Shown here: in pieces, positions 50,307 to 59,599 of the stretch | Layout: each line of letters begins with the position of its first letter | Numbering within the stretch: the stretch's first letter is position 1 | Assembly (NCBI RefSeq): GCF_004962245.1 | Contig: NZ_SUHQ01000017.1 | Location: 1 to 64,000 of the forward strand | Reading direction: 5' to 3' | Source: Mesorhizobium sp. | GTDB taxonomy: Bacteria; Pseudomonadota; Alphaproteobacteria; Rhizobiales; Rhizobiaceae | DNA length: 64,000 nucleotides | Notes under the pieces: generated by a model | What the model was told of the DNA's origin: nothing | The model's input: only the letters and a program-made list of their open reading frames with translations | The model's database searches: none | Made by a program: the position numbers and the translations under genes

Positions 50307-50594
50307 ATGAAGACGCTTCTGTGCGGCGTGACGCTTTTGGCTGTCATCGCCATGCCGGCCGCGGCCGAAACGCCCTATGATCGTAACCTCGAAAAAGCGG
50401 TGATGGACATCGTCGCCGGCAAGATCGGCGAGATCCGCGGCGGTTTTTCCTACGGGCAGATGCCGCAGTTGGTCGTTCTGCCGGAGGCCGCGCCGGCGCT
50501 GCCCGTTGCCACCGGGCATCCTCGCAAGCAAGCTTCCGGCAATGACGCTTTGGTGCCGGCGGTCGAGCGTCGCGGACGATCTTCTAGAAGCTAG
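50307..50594 (+). CDS. Small exported protein, hypothetical
   Basis: A 95-residue protein with a signal peptide (MKTLLCGVTLLAVIAMPAAA) and a mature part starting ETPYDRNLEKAVMDIVAGKIGEIRGGFSY. GGGAGA precedes the ATG. No family recognised. It ends four bases inside the convergent GFA-family gene. Confidence 0.7.
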   Translation: MKTLLCGVTLLAVIAMPAAAETPYDRNLEKAVMDIVAGKIGEIRGGFSYGQMPQLVVLPEAAPALPVATGHPRKQASGNDALVPAVERRGRSSRS

Positions 50595-50992
50595 AACCAC
50601 ATATCGCGCACGCAGCGACCATCGCTCGGCAGGTCCTCGAATTTATCGAGACCATCGAAATGGTCGATTGGCAGGTCGGCGACGGCGTCAGGCGGCGCAA
50701 GCCTCACATTGACAGCGATTCGGGTGCGACCGGCGGTACTGGAGCGCAAACCACGCCAGGCCAGGACGCAGCCGCATGTCGGACAGAACAGAATCTCGAG
50801 CGACGGGGAATCCTTTTCGGCGCGCGTATAAGCACTTGTTGGTCCCGCAAGGCGGATGCGTTCATCAACATAATCGTAGGCCCAGAGCGCGCCATAGCGG
50901 CGGCAAAGCGTGCAATTGCAGGCTGTGATCGAGCCGGGATCGCCCTCCAGCGTCCAGTGGGCCGTGCCACAATGGCAGGTTCCGGTCAGCAT
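50591..50992 (-). CDS. GFA-family (glutathione-dependent formaldehyde-activating-like) protein
   Basis: A 133-residue zinc protein. Zinc-ligand cysteines at 6, 8, 25, 27, 30, 70, 73 and 75 (TCHCGTAHW, CNCTLCRRYG, FCPTCGC) match the GFA/CENP-V fold. Despite the family name, real substrates are mostly unknown. GGAGG four bases before the ATG at 50992 decides the start. Confidence 0.9.
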   Translation of the reverse strand: MLTGTCHCGTAHWTLEGDPGSITACNCTLCRRYGALWAYDYVDERIRLAGPTSAYTRAEKDSPSLEILFCPTCGCVLAWRGLRSSTAGRTRIAVNVRLAPPDAVADLPIDHFDGLDKFEDLPSDGRCVRDMWF

Positions 50993-51164
50993 CCGTCCTC
51001 CTTCGCGTTCTGGCAGCAAAACGGCATATCGTCCTGACATTGTGCCGAACCTGGTACGATATTCAACAAATTGTGGGGCAGGCTGATCCGTTCGCCGCTT
51101 TTCGAAGATGGTCGTTGTCTCCCAATATCCTTGCCTTCGTGACAGGCTTTCGCCATGAAGGCCG

Positions 51165-51959
51165 ATGAACTCCCCTCTGCCAGCCAACGCACGCCAGCGG
51201 CTCGACGAACTCCTCGTCGCGCGGGGCCTGTTCCCCAGCCGCTCGCGCGCCCGCGATGCGGTCGATCGTGGCACGGTGACGGTCGACGGCGTCATCGCCC
51301 ACAAGCCCGGCCAGACCGTGTTGGCGGATTGTCTCATCGCCATCGACGATCCGGCGCAGGGTTACGTGTCGCGCGCTGCGCTGAAGCTGATCGCCGGTCT
51401 CGACCGTTTCGGTCTCGATCCCGCCGGCTGCGAGGCGCTCGACATCGGCGCCTCGACCGGCGGCTTTACTCAAGTGCTGCTCGAACGCGGCGCGGCACAT
51501 GTCACGGCGATCGATGTCGGGCATGGTCAGATGCATCCGGATATCGTTGGCGATCCGCGCGTGACCGACATCGAGGGATTGAACGCCCGTGATCTTTCAG
51601 CCGCCGACCTTGCCGGTCGCATCCCGGATTTCATCGTCTGCGATGTCAGCTTCATCTCGTTGAAACTGGCGCTGCCGCCAGCGCTCGCTATCGCCAACGA
51701 TGGCGCCAGGGCTGTGTTTCTGGTTAAGCCGCAATTCGAGGCGGGCCGCGAGGCAATCGGCAAGGGCGGTTTGCTGAAAGACCCCTACGACGCGGCTCGG
51801 GTTGCCGGTCTGCTGCAGGATTGGCTCGACGGTGTCCCCGGCTGGCGCTCGCTGGGGCTGCATCTGTCCCCCATCGAGGGCGGCGACGGCAACCGCGAGT
51901 TCCTGCTCGCCGGGATCAAAGATGCCGGAGTGAAGAACAGGGGGATCGCGGGCCGATGA
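51165..51959 (+). CDS. tlyA: TlyA-family rRNA 2'-O-methyltransferase / hemolysin-like
   Basis: A 264-residue protein: S4 RNA-binding domain (about 10-70, ARQRLDELLVARGLFPSRSRARDAVDRGTVTVDG) and an FtsJ-like SAM methyltransferase (about 85-250, CEALDIGASTGGFTQVLLERGAAHV). It methylates rRNA or another RNA. Its stop overlaps the next methyltransferase start by four bases (ATGA). Confidence 0.93.
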   Translation: MNSPLPANARQRLDELLVARGLFPSRSRARDAVDRGTVTVDGVIAHKPGQTVLADCLIAIDDPAQGYVSRAALKLIAGLDRFGLDPAGCEALDIGASTGGFTQVLLERGAAHVTAIDVGHGQMHPDIVGDPRVTDIEGLNARDLSAADLAGRIPDFIVCDVSFISLKLALPPALAIANDGARAVFLVKPQFEAGREAIGKGGLLKDPYDAARVAGLLQDWLDGVPGWRSLGLHLSPIEGGDGNREFLLAGIKDAGVKNRGIAGR

Positions 51960-53197
51960 CCGGGCGCTTCACGATCGCAAGACTGGGTTCCCAGGGCCAC
52001 GGCGTCGCCGAGACCGAAACCGGCGAGGTTTTCATTCCGTTCACGCTGCCCGGTGAAACCGTCACCGCGGCGCGCGAAAAGGATCGCGCCACGCTGATGG
52101 CGGTGCTTGAGGCCTCGCCGCTACGGGTTGATCCGGCCTGCCGGCATTTTACCGAATGCGGCGGCTGCGCCGTCCAGCATTTCGAGGCTGAAGCCTACCA
52201 GCAGTGGAAGCGCGAAAAGGTTGCGCATGCGCTGAACAGCAAGGGCATTTCCTGCGACGTTGACGCGCTGGTGCCGTGCGCGCCGCAGACGCGTCGCCGC
52301 GTCGTGTTCACCGCCCGACGGAGCGAGGCCGGCATGCGGCTCGGCTTTGTTCGCGCACTGTCGACCGAAATCATTTCCATCCAGGAATGCCCGATCTCAC
52401 TGCCCGAGATCGTCGCAAAGCTCGACCGTCTGAAAGCACTCGCCGAACTGGTTTGCGCAACGACGAAATCGTTCCGCATGACGGTCACTGTGACCGGTTC
52501 CGGCCTCGATGTCGCGGTTCACGAGTCCGGCAAGCTCGGCGAGAACCAGCGCCGCGTCGCCTCCAACTTCGTCATCGCCGAGGGATTGGCCAGGCTTTCG
52601 GTCGACGGCGAGATCATCATCGAACCCAAAAAGCCGGTTGTCATGTTCGGCGGCATCGCTGTCGCGGTCCCGCCGGGCGCCTTCCTTCAGGCGACCGAGG
52701 CCGCCGAGCAGGCGATGGCGGATATCGTCGGCCAGCACCTCACGCGCGCCAAGAAGGTCGCCGATCTCTTCGCCGGCTGCGGCAGTTTCGCGCTGCGCCT
52801 GGCCGCGAAGTCGGAAGTCCATGCGGTGGAGGGCGACGCGGCAGCGCTTTCGGCGCTCGACCGGGCATTCCGTTTCGCTACCGGCCTCAAGCGGGTGACC
52901 AGCGAACGGCGCGACCTGTTCCGCCGGCCGCTTACTTTCAAGGAACTGAATAGCTTCGATGGCATTGTGTTCGATCCGCCTCGCGCCGGCGCCGAGGACC
53001 AGTCGAAGCAGATTGCCCGTTCCGACGTGCCGCTGGTCGCGGCGGTTTCCTGCAATCCGGTGACGCTGGCGCGGGACCTGCGCATCCTCATCGACGGCGG
53101 CTATGCCCTGAAAAATGTAACGCCGATCGACCAGTTCCTGTGGTCGCCGCATGTCGAGGCCGTCGCGCTGCTGGAGAAGCCGAGGCGAAGGCGATAG
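51956..53197 (+). CDS. TrmA/RlmD-type RNA uracil-C5 methyltransferase
   Basis: A 413-residue enzyme: N-terminal TRAM-like region (1-55), a 4Fe-4S cluster built by C62, C68, C71 and a later cysteine (SIQECPIS), and a SAM domain with FAGCGSFALRLA and the catalytic SCNPVTLARDL. Methylates a uridine in rRNA or tRNA. Translationally coupled to tlyA. Confidence 0.92.
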   Translation: MTGRFTIARLGSQGHGVAETETGEVFIPFTLPGETVTAAREKDRATLMAVLEASPLRVDPACRHFTECGGCAVQHFEAEAYQQWKREKVAHALNSKGISCDVDALVPCAPQTRRRVVFTARRSEAGMRLGFVRALSTEIISIQECPISLPEIVAKLDRLKALAELVCATTKSFRMTVTVTGSGLDVAVHESGKLGENQRRVASNFVIAEGLARLSVDGEIIIEPKKPVVMFGGIAVAVPPGAFLQATEAAEQAMADIVGQHLTRAKKVADLFAGCGSFALRLAAKSEVHAVEGDAAALSALDRAFRFATGLKRVTSERRDLFRRPLTFKELNSFDGIVFDPPRAGAEDQSKQIARSDVPLVAAVSCNPVTLARDLRILIDGGYALKNVTPIDQFLWSPHVEAVALLEKPRRRR

Positions 53198-53215
53198 GCG
53201 GTGCGGGTATGCACT

Positions 53216-53249
53216 TGAATTGCGCATGAATTGAGCATATTTTGATAAT
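53216..53249 (+). promoter_or_regulatory. Promoter with tandem repeat of the second RES-Xre module
   Basis: TGAATTGCGCA and TGAATTGAGCA are adjacent 11-bp direct repeats (53216-53237). A -35-like TTGCGC (53220-53225) and -10 GATAAT (53244-53249) are 18 bp apart, 31 bp before the antitoxin gene. Likely an autoregulated promoter. Confidence 0.55.
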
Positions 53250-53279
53250 GAACGTGTCAAGATGTGCTAGGAAAAAGTC

Positions 53280-53651
53280 ATGAATTCCGTGGCCCTCGAA
53301 ATTCCTGCGTCGCGCTTTGGCGAGGAACAGTCGCCGTTTCTTTCGGCAAGACGGGTGGCTGAACTGCTGGGCGTCAATATGACCGAACTGGCAGCCCTGA
53401 TCGGTGTCGCGCGTAACACGCTTGCCGCCAAGACCGGCGCGCGCAAGGTCGACGCAGCGCTTAGTCCTGTCGTTCGCATTCTGGCAATGGCCGGCGAGAT
53501 GGCCGGCAATGAACAGCGCGCGGCGATCTGGTTCAAGCATCAGCCGATTCCCGGCTGGGCAGGAAAGACCGCCTACGATCTCGTTCGCGAAGGCAAGACG
53601 GACAAGGTGCTTGCCTATTTGGAGGCTGTCCGCTCCGGCATCTATGCCTGA
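53280..53651 (+). CDS. Xre-type antitoxin of the second RES module
   Basis: A 123-residue protein: helix-turn-helix (about 25-60, ARRVAELLGVNMTELAALIGVARNTLAAKTGARKVDAAL in pieces) and a C-terminal MbcA/ParS-type toxin-binding domain (FKHQPIPGWAGKTAYDLVREGKTDKVLAYLEAV). It overlaps the RES toxin start by eight bases. Unlike in the first module, the DNA-binding domain is clearly Xre-like and the protein shorter. Confidence 0.88.
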   Translation: MNSVALEIPASRFGEEQSPFLSARRVAELLGVNMTELAALIGVARNTLAAKTGARKVDAALSPVVRILAMAGEMAGNEQRAAIWFKHQPIPGWAGKTAYDLVREGKTDKVLAYLEAVRSGIYA

Positions 53652-54150
53652 AGCCAGCCTGACCCTGTGGCGAGCCTTCGTGCCGCGCTGGGCGCACATG
53701 CCGCTTTCGGGCGAGGGTGCTTCCCACTTCGGCGGACGCTGGAATCCGCTGGGCGCTCCGACGATCTACGCGGCACGGGAACTGTCCACCGCCTGGGCCG
53801 AATACAATCAGGGCTTTGTCCAGCACCCGGCCCTGATCGCCCAGCTCGAACTCTCAGGCGCGCGGCTGGCCGACCTGACCGACGCCGATACGCTCGCCGA
53901 ACTCGAGGCAACAACGGACATTCATCGGTGTGAGTGGCGCGACATACTGGATCGAGGACTTGTGCCAGAGACGCACGGGCTAAGAGATCGCTTGCTTGCC
54001 GATGGGCTGCACGGCGTGATCTACCCGTCCTTCATGTCGCCCGGTGGCACATGCGTTGCGCTCTGGCGATGGAACCAGGACGCCGCGCCGCGCCTGGGTG
54101 TCGTCGATCCCGATCATCGCCTGCCGAAAACACCGGCGTCATGGCTTTAG
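53644..54150 (+). CDS. RES-domain toxin of the second module
   Basis: A 168-residue RES toxin: LWRAFVPRWAHMPLSGEGASHFGGRWNPLGAPTIYAARELSTAWAEYNQG and the C-terminal GLHGVIYPSFMSPGGTCVALWRWN. The HFGGRWNPLG and YAARELSTAWAEY elements are the family core (Arg, Tyr/Glu). Its end overlaps the convergent AbrB-type antitoxin gene by 12 bases. Sequence differs clearly from the first RES toxin. Confidence 0.92.
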   Translation: MPEASLTLWRAFVPRWAHMPLSGEGASHFGGRWNPLGAPTIYAARELSTAWAEYNQGFVQHPALIAQLELSGARLADLTDADTLAELEATTDIHRCEWRDILDRGLVPETHGLRDRLLADGLHGVIYPSFMSPGGTCVALWRWNQDAAPRLGVVDPDHRLPKTPASWL

Positions 54151-54405
54151 GGCAGTTCGAACCGACCGAGCATCCATTTCTTCCAGCGTCTTCGGCCTGC
54201 CTCTATGCGGCAGGGACCCGAACACGTCCTCCGGTCGCGTGGTGGTAAACGCCGGTGCAGGCTTAAGCAGCACGCCCTCCGGGGTATCCTCGACCAGAAG
54301 GCGTGTGCCTGCGCCCCATTTTCTCCGCTTCCCGATCGCGCTGGGTAAGGCGACCTGCCCCTCGGTCGAGATGATTACTACGAGCTTTTCCTCGGCTGCC
54401 ATCAA
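54139..54405 (-). CDS. AbrB/SpoVT-type antitoxin, orphan
   Basis: An 88-residue protein with an N-terminal swapped-hairpin AbrB domain (EKLVVIISTEGQVALPSAIGKRRKWGAGTRLLVEDTPEGVLLKPAP in pieces), typical of VapB/MazE antitoxins. The usual toxin (PIN or MazF) should follow its stop but there the convergent RES toxin gene begins. So it is an orphan, or its partner lies elsewhere. Confidence 0.82.
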   Translation of the reverse strand: MMAAEEKLVVIISTEGQVALPSAIGKRRKWGAGTRLLVEDTPEGVLLKPAPAFTTTRPEDVFGSLPHRGRPKTLEEMDARSVRTALKP

Positions 54406-54444
54406 GGCGTATCCCTGAGTAAGACAAATCAGAGACCGTCTCCA

Positions 54445-55857
54445 TCAAACCCGCGTGCCGCCGACCGTCATCTGGTTCATCCGGAGATGCGGCTGGCCGA
54501 CGCCGACCGGCACGCCCTGTCCGGCCTTGCCGCACATGCCTATGCCGGTGTCGAGCTTCATGTCGTTACCGACCATCGCAACCCGGTGCATGGCGTCCGG
54601 CCCGTTGCCAATCAGCATGGCGCCCTTGATCGGCTGCGTCACCTTGCCGTTCTCGATCATGTAGGCCTCGGTGCAGCCGAACACGAATTTTCCCGACGTG
54701 ATGTCGACCTGGCCGCCGCCGAAGGAGACGGCATAGATGCCGTTCTTGACCGAGGCGATGATCTCTCCCGGCTCCATGTCGCCTGATGTCATGTAGGTGT
54801 TGGTCATGCGCGGCATCGGCTGGTGCGCATAACCTTGGCGCCGTCCGTTGCCAGTGGCTTTCATACCCATCAGCCGGGCATTCTGGCGGTCCTGCATGTA
54901 GCCGACAAGCTTGCCGTCGTCGATCAGCACGTTGTGGGCCGAAGGCGTGCCTTCGTCATCGACGGTCAACGAGCCGCGCCGTTCGGCCATGGTGCCGTCG
55001 TCGACGACGGTGACGCCTTTTGCGGCCACTTGCTGGCCCATCAGCCCAGCAAATGCCGATGTCTTCTTGCGGTTGAAGTCGCCTTCCAGCCCGTGGCCGA
55101 CGGCCTCGTGCAGCATGACGCCCGGCCAGCCGCTGGACAGGACGATGTCGAAGGTGCCGGCGGGCGCCGGGATGGCTTCGAGGTTGACCAGCGCCTGCCG
55201 CAGCGCCTCCTTGGCCGCGTGCTTCCAGCTCTCCTCGACCAGGAATTCGCCAAAACCCTTGCGTCCGCCCATGCCGTAGGAGCCGCTCTCCTGGCGGTCG
55301 CCATTGCCGACCACCACCGACACGTTGATCCTGACCAGCGGGCGGATGTCGCGCACCATCTGGCCGTCGGCACGCACGATCTCGACATGCTGCCAGGAGG
55401 CGGCGAGCGAGGCCGTTACTTGCCGCACACGCGGATCCTCGGCTCGCAGCCACGCGTCGATTTCCTGAAGCAGCTTGGCCTTGGCCTCGAAGGAGGGCGA
55501 GGGTATCGGGTTCTCGTCGCCATAGAGATGACGATTGGTGCGGGCGGGCGCCGCGGCGAGCGTGCCGGAATAGCCGCCCTTGACGGTTGAGACGGCGTCG
55601 GCCGCGCGCAGCAGCGATGCCTCGGAAAGATCGCTGGAATGCGCGTAGCCACTCGCTTCGCCGGCGACGGCGCGTAGCCCAAAGCCCTGGTCGGTGTTGA
55701 AATTGGCGGTCTTCAGCCGGCCATTGTCGAACATCAGCGCTTCGGTCTCGCTGTATTCGAGGAACAACTCGCCATCGTCGGCGCCGTTGATGGTCTCGGC
55801 GACGATCTGCTTGATGCGATCGTCGGAAATGTCGAATTGGCCGATGAGGCTGTTCAT
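54445..55857 (-). CDS. tldD: Metalloprotease TldD
   Basis: A 470-residue metallopeptidase of the TldD/PmbA family, involved in peptide maturation and degradation of CcdA-like proteins. The zinc site HEAVGHGLEGD is present (in VMLHEAVGHGLEGDFNR), and the C-terminal MCGKAGQGVPVGVGQPHLRMNQMTVGGT. Length normal. The partner pmbA/tldE is not in the window. Confidence 0.95.
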   Translation of the reverse strand: MNSLIGQFDISDDRIKQIVAETINGADDGELFLEYSETEALMFDNGRLKTANFNTDQGFGLRAVAGEASGYAHSSDLSEASLLRAADAVSTVKGGYSGTLAAAPARTNRHLYGDENPIPSPSFEAKAKLLQEIDAWLRAEDPRVRQVTASLAASWQHVEIVRADGQMVRDIRPLVRINVSVVVGNGDRQESGSYGMGGRKGFGEFLVEESWKHAAKEALRQALVNLEAIPAPAGTFDIVLSSGWPGVMLHEAVGHGLEGDFNRKKTSAFAGLMGQQVAAKGVTVVDDGTMAERRGSLTVDDEGTPSAHNVLIDDGKLVGYMQDRQNARLMGMKATGNGRRQGYAHQPMPRMTNTYMTSGDMEPGEIIASVKNGIYAVSFGGGQVDITSGKFVFGCTEAYMIENGKVTQPIKGAMLIGNGPDAMHRVAMVGNDMKLDTGIGMCGKAGQGVPVGVGQPHLRMNQMTVGGTRV

Positions 55858-55998
55858 GGCAGGTCCGTCCGTGGAAAGAGTTTGTCCTCACGATGTAGGC
55901 GCGAAGGTGCGCCCAGACAATCGGCAATGATCGCTGTCATTGCCGAAGCCGGTCACAATCTCTTTTCCTCGGTTAGGATTTTGGGATTCTGGCCAGCC

Positions 55999-56574
55999 TC
56001 AAGGCAGGGCGGCGAAACCGTCGGCGAAGCCCTTGAGTTCGACCGGGATGCCGATGCCTTCCTCCGGTGTCTGGAAGACGATGAAGGTGGCCGACGTTCC
56101 GGTCTTCAGCGTGTCGAGCAGCGGCTTTTCGAGAATGACTTCGGCATAACAGCCGTCCTGGAAGCAGCGCACGAAATAGGCCCGGCCGATGTCCTTGCCG
56201 TCGACATTGAGGCCGAGCCCGTTGGGCAGCAGCACGCCAAGCGGCGCCAGCACACGCAGGATTTCGGCCTTGTTGTCGGCGGTGCGCAGCACGACGACGG
56301 AAAGCCCCATCTCGGGACGGTCCTCGGCGACGACGTTCTGCATCATCACGCATTGTTCTGATGTGGCGCCGGCCGGGGTGTCGCAGATGATCGACCACGC
56401 GCCATGCGTCGACCGCACTTTGCCGCTTGGCTGCGCGGCATTGGCCTGGATGACGCCGGGCAGGCCGATGCCGGACAAGCCAATTCCAAACGAGGCAGCG
56501 AGAAGGATGACCTTCGCCAAGGTTCTCGAAAGCCCCAGTCTCGTAAGCCCAAGTCCCCAAAGCCAAGAGTTCAT
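55999..56574 (-). CDS. Invasion-associated locus B (IalB) family protein
   Basis: A 191-residue exported protein with a hydrophobic signal region (VILLAASFGIGLSGIGLPGVIQANA) and the IalB domain (HGAWSIICDTPAGATSEQCVMMQ, VRCFQDGCYAEVILEKPLLDTLKTGTSATFIVFQ in pieces) with two conserved cysteine pairs. Named from Bartonella, but widespread in Alphaproteobacteria where it is not a virulence factor. TGGAG precedes the ATG at 56574. Confidence 0.9.
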   Translation of the reverse strand: MNSWLWGLGLTRLGLSRTLAKVILLAASFGIGLSGIGLPGVIQANAAQPSGKVRSTHGAWSIICDTPAGATSEQCVMMQNVVAEDRPEMGLSVVVLRTADNKAEILRVLAPLGVLLPNGLGLNVDGKDIGRAYFVRCFQDGCYAEVILEKPLLDTLKTGTSATFIVFQTPEEGIGIPVELKGFADGFAALP

Positions 56575-56938
56575 GACGGCTCCATTGCGAATCACGGCAC
56601 TTTAAGCCGCGCCAAGAGCAAGTAAAGGACGAGACCACTGCCGGCCTGCCTCGACCAAGGCAATTACGCGCTTTTCCGAGCCAAATTCGCCCGAATTGCG
56701 ACCGGCCGGCGCATTTTGCCGGGACGCTCCGCCGGTTGCGCCTCCGCGATCCGCTACCGCTGCGGCCGCCGCTAAAAGGCGCAGCCGCGCTTGCGCGCAA
56801 AAATGCCGCACGGTTTCGTCCGCTCCTTTCTTGCGGAGGCAAATAGAGTATGGTTTGAACCAGCTTGGGACTGTCCGGGATTCCCGTCCCGGCATTGTTC
56901 GATATTCTTGCGGTCCGATCGCGAGGAACTGGGAGATA
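56575..56938. other. Intergenic region upstream of the cytochrome oxidase cluster
   Basis: About 364 bp between divergent ialB and ctaC. GC-rich with no credible gene; promoters of both are expected here. I did not find a clear FNR/FixK box (TTGAT-N4-ATCAA) by eye. Confidence 0.6.
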
Positions 56939-57832
56939 ATGAGGGCAATGAGAAAATTCCTAGCAGGCGCCAAATTCCTAGCAAGCGCTTGGGCCGCCGC
57001 CACACTGTTCGCCGGTGCGTCCGCCCACGCGGCCCAGCCTGCGCCGTGGGAGGTGACCTTCCAGCCCGCCGCCACCGACATTATGCGGCAGATCGCCTGG
57101 TTCGAGCACTACACGCTGTGGTTCATCGTGCCGATCACGCTCTTCGTGCTCATCCTTATCGCCTATTGCATCTTGAAATTCCGCGCGAGCGTCAACCCGA
57201 CCCCTTCGCGTACCAGCCACAACACACTGATCGAGGTGATCTGGACGGTTGGGCCGGTCGTGGTCCTGCTCTGCCTCGCGATCCCCTCGTTCCAGCTCTT
57301 GACCGCGCAATACACCCCGCCGGAAGAAGCCAAGCTGACCGTCAAGGCGACGGGAAACCAGTGGAACTGGGACTACGAGTACCAGATCGAAAACACGCTT
57401 TCCTTCAACTCCGCGATCCTTCTAGATGCTGACCGCGCGGCGGCCGGCAAGGAAGATCGTGCCGTCTATCCGCGCCTGCTCGCCGTCGACAACGAGATGG
57501 TGGTGCCGGTCAACACCATGACCCGCGTGCTGGTGACGGCGACCGACGTGATCCACGCTTTTGCGATGCCGTCCTTCGGCATCAAGACCGACGCGGTTCC
57601 GGGCCGCATCAACGAGGTCTGGTTCAAGGCGGAAAAGGAAGGCCTCTATTACGGCCAGTGCTCGGAGCTCTGCGGCAAGGACCACGCCTTCATGCCGATT
57701 GCGATCCGCGTTGTCTCCGACGACCAGTACAAGACCTGGCTGGCGGCAGCCAGCACCGACCTTCCCGGCGCCAACAAGGCGCTGATGGCTAAGGTCGATG
57801 GCGCAAACAAGGTAGCGACCGCCGGCAACTGA
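56939..57832 (+). CDS. ctaC: Cytochrome c oxidase subunit II
   Basis: A 297-residue aa3-type oxidase subunit: signal peptide (to AHA, about residue 27), two membrane helices (about 50-125), and a periplasmic cupredoxin domain with the CuA ligands in QCSELCGKDHAFM. It receives electrons from cytochrome c. The ATG at 56939 or 56948 may be used; GAGGGCA is nearer the second. First gene of the cluster. Confidence 0.95.
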   Translation: MRAMRKFLAGAKFLASAWAAATLFAGASAHAAQPAPWEVTFQPAATDIMRQIAWFEHYTLWFIVPITLFVLILIAYCILKFRASVNPTPSRTSHNTLIEVIWTVGPVVVLLCLAIPSFQLLTAQYTPPEEAKLTVKATGNQWNWDYEYQIENTLSFNSAILLDADRAAAGKEDRAVYPRLLAVDNEMVVPVNTMTRVLVTATDVIHAFAMPSFGIKTDAVPGRINEVWFKAEKEGLYYGQCSELCGKDHAFMPIAIRVVSDDQYKTWLAAASTDLPGANKALMAKVDGANKVATAGN

Positions 57833-57869
57833 TGCCGCGGCCAGAAAAGATCAGGGAACGGAGCCGAAC

Positions 57870-59522
57870 ATGGCAGACGCTGCAGCTCACGACGATCACG
57901 ACCACAAGCCGTATCATGGCTGGGTCCGGTGGGTGTATTCGACCAACCATAAGGATATCGGTACGCTCTACCTGATCTTCGCGATCATCGCGGGCTGCGT
58001 CGGCGGTGCCCTCTCGGTCGTCATGCGCATGGAACTGCAGGAGCCGGGAATCCAGATTTTCACTGGCCTGGCGCAGATGGTCTATGGCTTGAACGCCGAC
58101 GCCGCCCTCGACGGCGGCAAGAGCATGTACAACGCCTTCACCACCGCGCATGCGCTGATCATGATCTTCTTCATGGTCATGCCGGCGCTGATCGGCGGCT
58201 TTGCCAACTGGATGGTGCCGATCATGATCGGCGCGCCCGACATGGCTTTCCCGCGCATGAACAACATCTCGTTCTGGTTGCTGCCACCGGCTTTCATCCT
58301 GCTGATCATCTCGGCCTTCGTGCCGAGCGCGCCTGGCGCCTACGGCGTCGGCGGCGGCTGGACGATCTATCCGCCGCTGTCGACATCGGGCCAGCCCGGG
58401 CCGGCGATGGACCTGGCGATCCTGTCGATCCACATCGCCGGTGCTTCTTCGATCCTCGGCGCCATCAATTTCATCACCACCATCTTCAACATGCGCGCGC
58501 CTGGCATGACCATGCACAAGATGCCGCTGTTCGCATGGTCGGTGCTGATCACCGCCTTCCTGCTGCTTTTGTCGCTGCCGGTTCTGGCCGGCGGCATCAC
58601 CATGCTTTTGACCGATCGCAATTTCGGCACCACTTTCTTCACCCCCGATGGTGGCGGTGATCCGATCCTGTTCCAGCACCTGTTCTGGTTCTTCGGGCAC
58701 CCTGAAGTCTACATCCTGATCCTGCCGGGCTTTGGCATCGTCAGCCACATCGTCTCGACCTTCTCAAGGAAGCCCATTTTCGGCTATCTCGGCATGGCCT
58801 ATGCCATGGTCGCAATCGGCGCGGTCGGCTTCATCGTCTGGGCGCACCACATGTATACGACCGGCCTGTCGCTCGACACGCAGCGCTATTTCGTTTTCGC
58901 CACCATGGTTATCGCGGTGCCGACGGGCGTGAAGATCTTCTCGTGGGTCGCCACTATGTGGGGCGGGTCGATTTCGCTCAAGACCCCGATGCTGTGGGCG
59001 ATCGGCTTCATCTTCCTGTTCACCGTCGGCGGCGTTACAGGGGTCCAGCTTGCCAATGCCGGTCTCGACCGCCCGCTGCACGACACCTATTACGTGGTCG
59101 CGCATTTCCACTATGTGCTGTCGCTGGGTGCGGTCTTTGCCATCTTCGCCGGCTGGTACTACTGGTTCCCGAAGATGACCGGCTACATGTATTCGCCCGT
59201 CATCGCCAACACCCACTTCTGGATCACTTTCATCGGCGTCAACCTGGTTTTCTTCCCGCAGCATTTCCTCGGCCTCTCCGGCATGCCGCGCCGCTACATC
59301 GACTATCCGGATGCGTTTGCCGGCTGGAACATGGTGTCGTCCTACGGCTCGTACATTTCGGCCGTCGGCGTGGTCATCTTCCTCTATGGCGTGTTCGAGG
59401 CCTTCCAGAAGAAGCGGGTGGCCGGCGCCAACCCATGGGGCGAGGGTGCGACGACGCTCGAATGGCAGCTGCCTTCGCCGCCGCCCTTCCACCAGTGGGA
59501 AAAGCTGCCGAAGATCAAATAG
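57870..59522 (+). CDS. ctaD: Cytochrome c oxidase subunit I
   Basis: The 550-residue catalytic subunit holding heme a, heme a3 and CuB, with 12 membrane helices. It carries the heme-copper signature around HPEVYILILPGFGIVSHI, plus the histidine pair before NLVFFPQHFLGLSGMPRRY. An N-terminal His-rich tail (AAHDDHDHKPYHGW) is typical of rhizobia. It is followed by a strong terminator. Confidence 0.97.
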   Translation: MADAAAHDDHDHKPYHGWVRWVYSTNHKDIGTLYLIFAIIAGCVGGALSVVMRMELQEPGIQIFTGLAQMVYGLNADAALDGGKSMYNAFTTAHALIMIFFMVMPALIGGFANWMVPIMIGAPDMAFPRMNNISFWLLPPAFILLIISAFVPSAPGAYGVGGGWTIYPPLSTSGQPGPAMDLAILSIHIAGASSILGAINFITTIFNMRAPGMTMHKMPLFAWSVLITAFLLLLSLPVLAGGITMLLTDRNFGTTFFTPDGGGDPILFQHLFWFFGHPEVYILILPGFGIVSHIVSTFSRKPIFGYLGMAYAMVAIGAVGFIVWAHHMYTTGLSLDTQRYFVFATMVIAVPTGVKIFSWVATMWGGSISLKTPMLWAIGFIFLFTVGGVTGVQLANAGLDRPLHDTYYVVAHFHYVLSLGAVFAIFAGWYYWFPKMTGYMYSPVIANTHFWITFIGVNLVFFPQHFLGLSGMPRRYIDYPDAFAGWNMVSSYGSYISAVGVVIFLYGVFEAFQKKRVAGANPWGEGATTLEWQLPSPPPFHQWEKLPKIK

Positions 59523-59543
59523 GCGGCAGCCTGGGCGAATACG

Positions 59544-59569
59544 AAACCGCCGGCCCGCCCGGCGGTTTT
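59544..59569 (+). terminator. Intrinsic terminator after ctaD
   Basis: AAACCGCCGG (59544-59553) pairs with CCGGCGGTTT (59560-59569 region) around a five-base loop, ending in a TTTT run. It may reduce read-through into ctaB and set the ratio of oxidase to assembly proteins. Confidence 0.8.
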
Positions 59570-59599
59570 GGCCAACGGAATGATGGACTTTAAGTACGC

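Noticed and set aside
56575..56938. Possible FNR/FixK control of the cytochrome oxidase genes
   Set aside because: No TTGAT-N4-ATCAA palindrome was found by eye in the region; aa3 oxidase genes are also not typical targets for activation.
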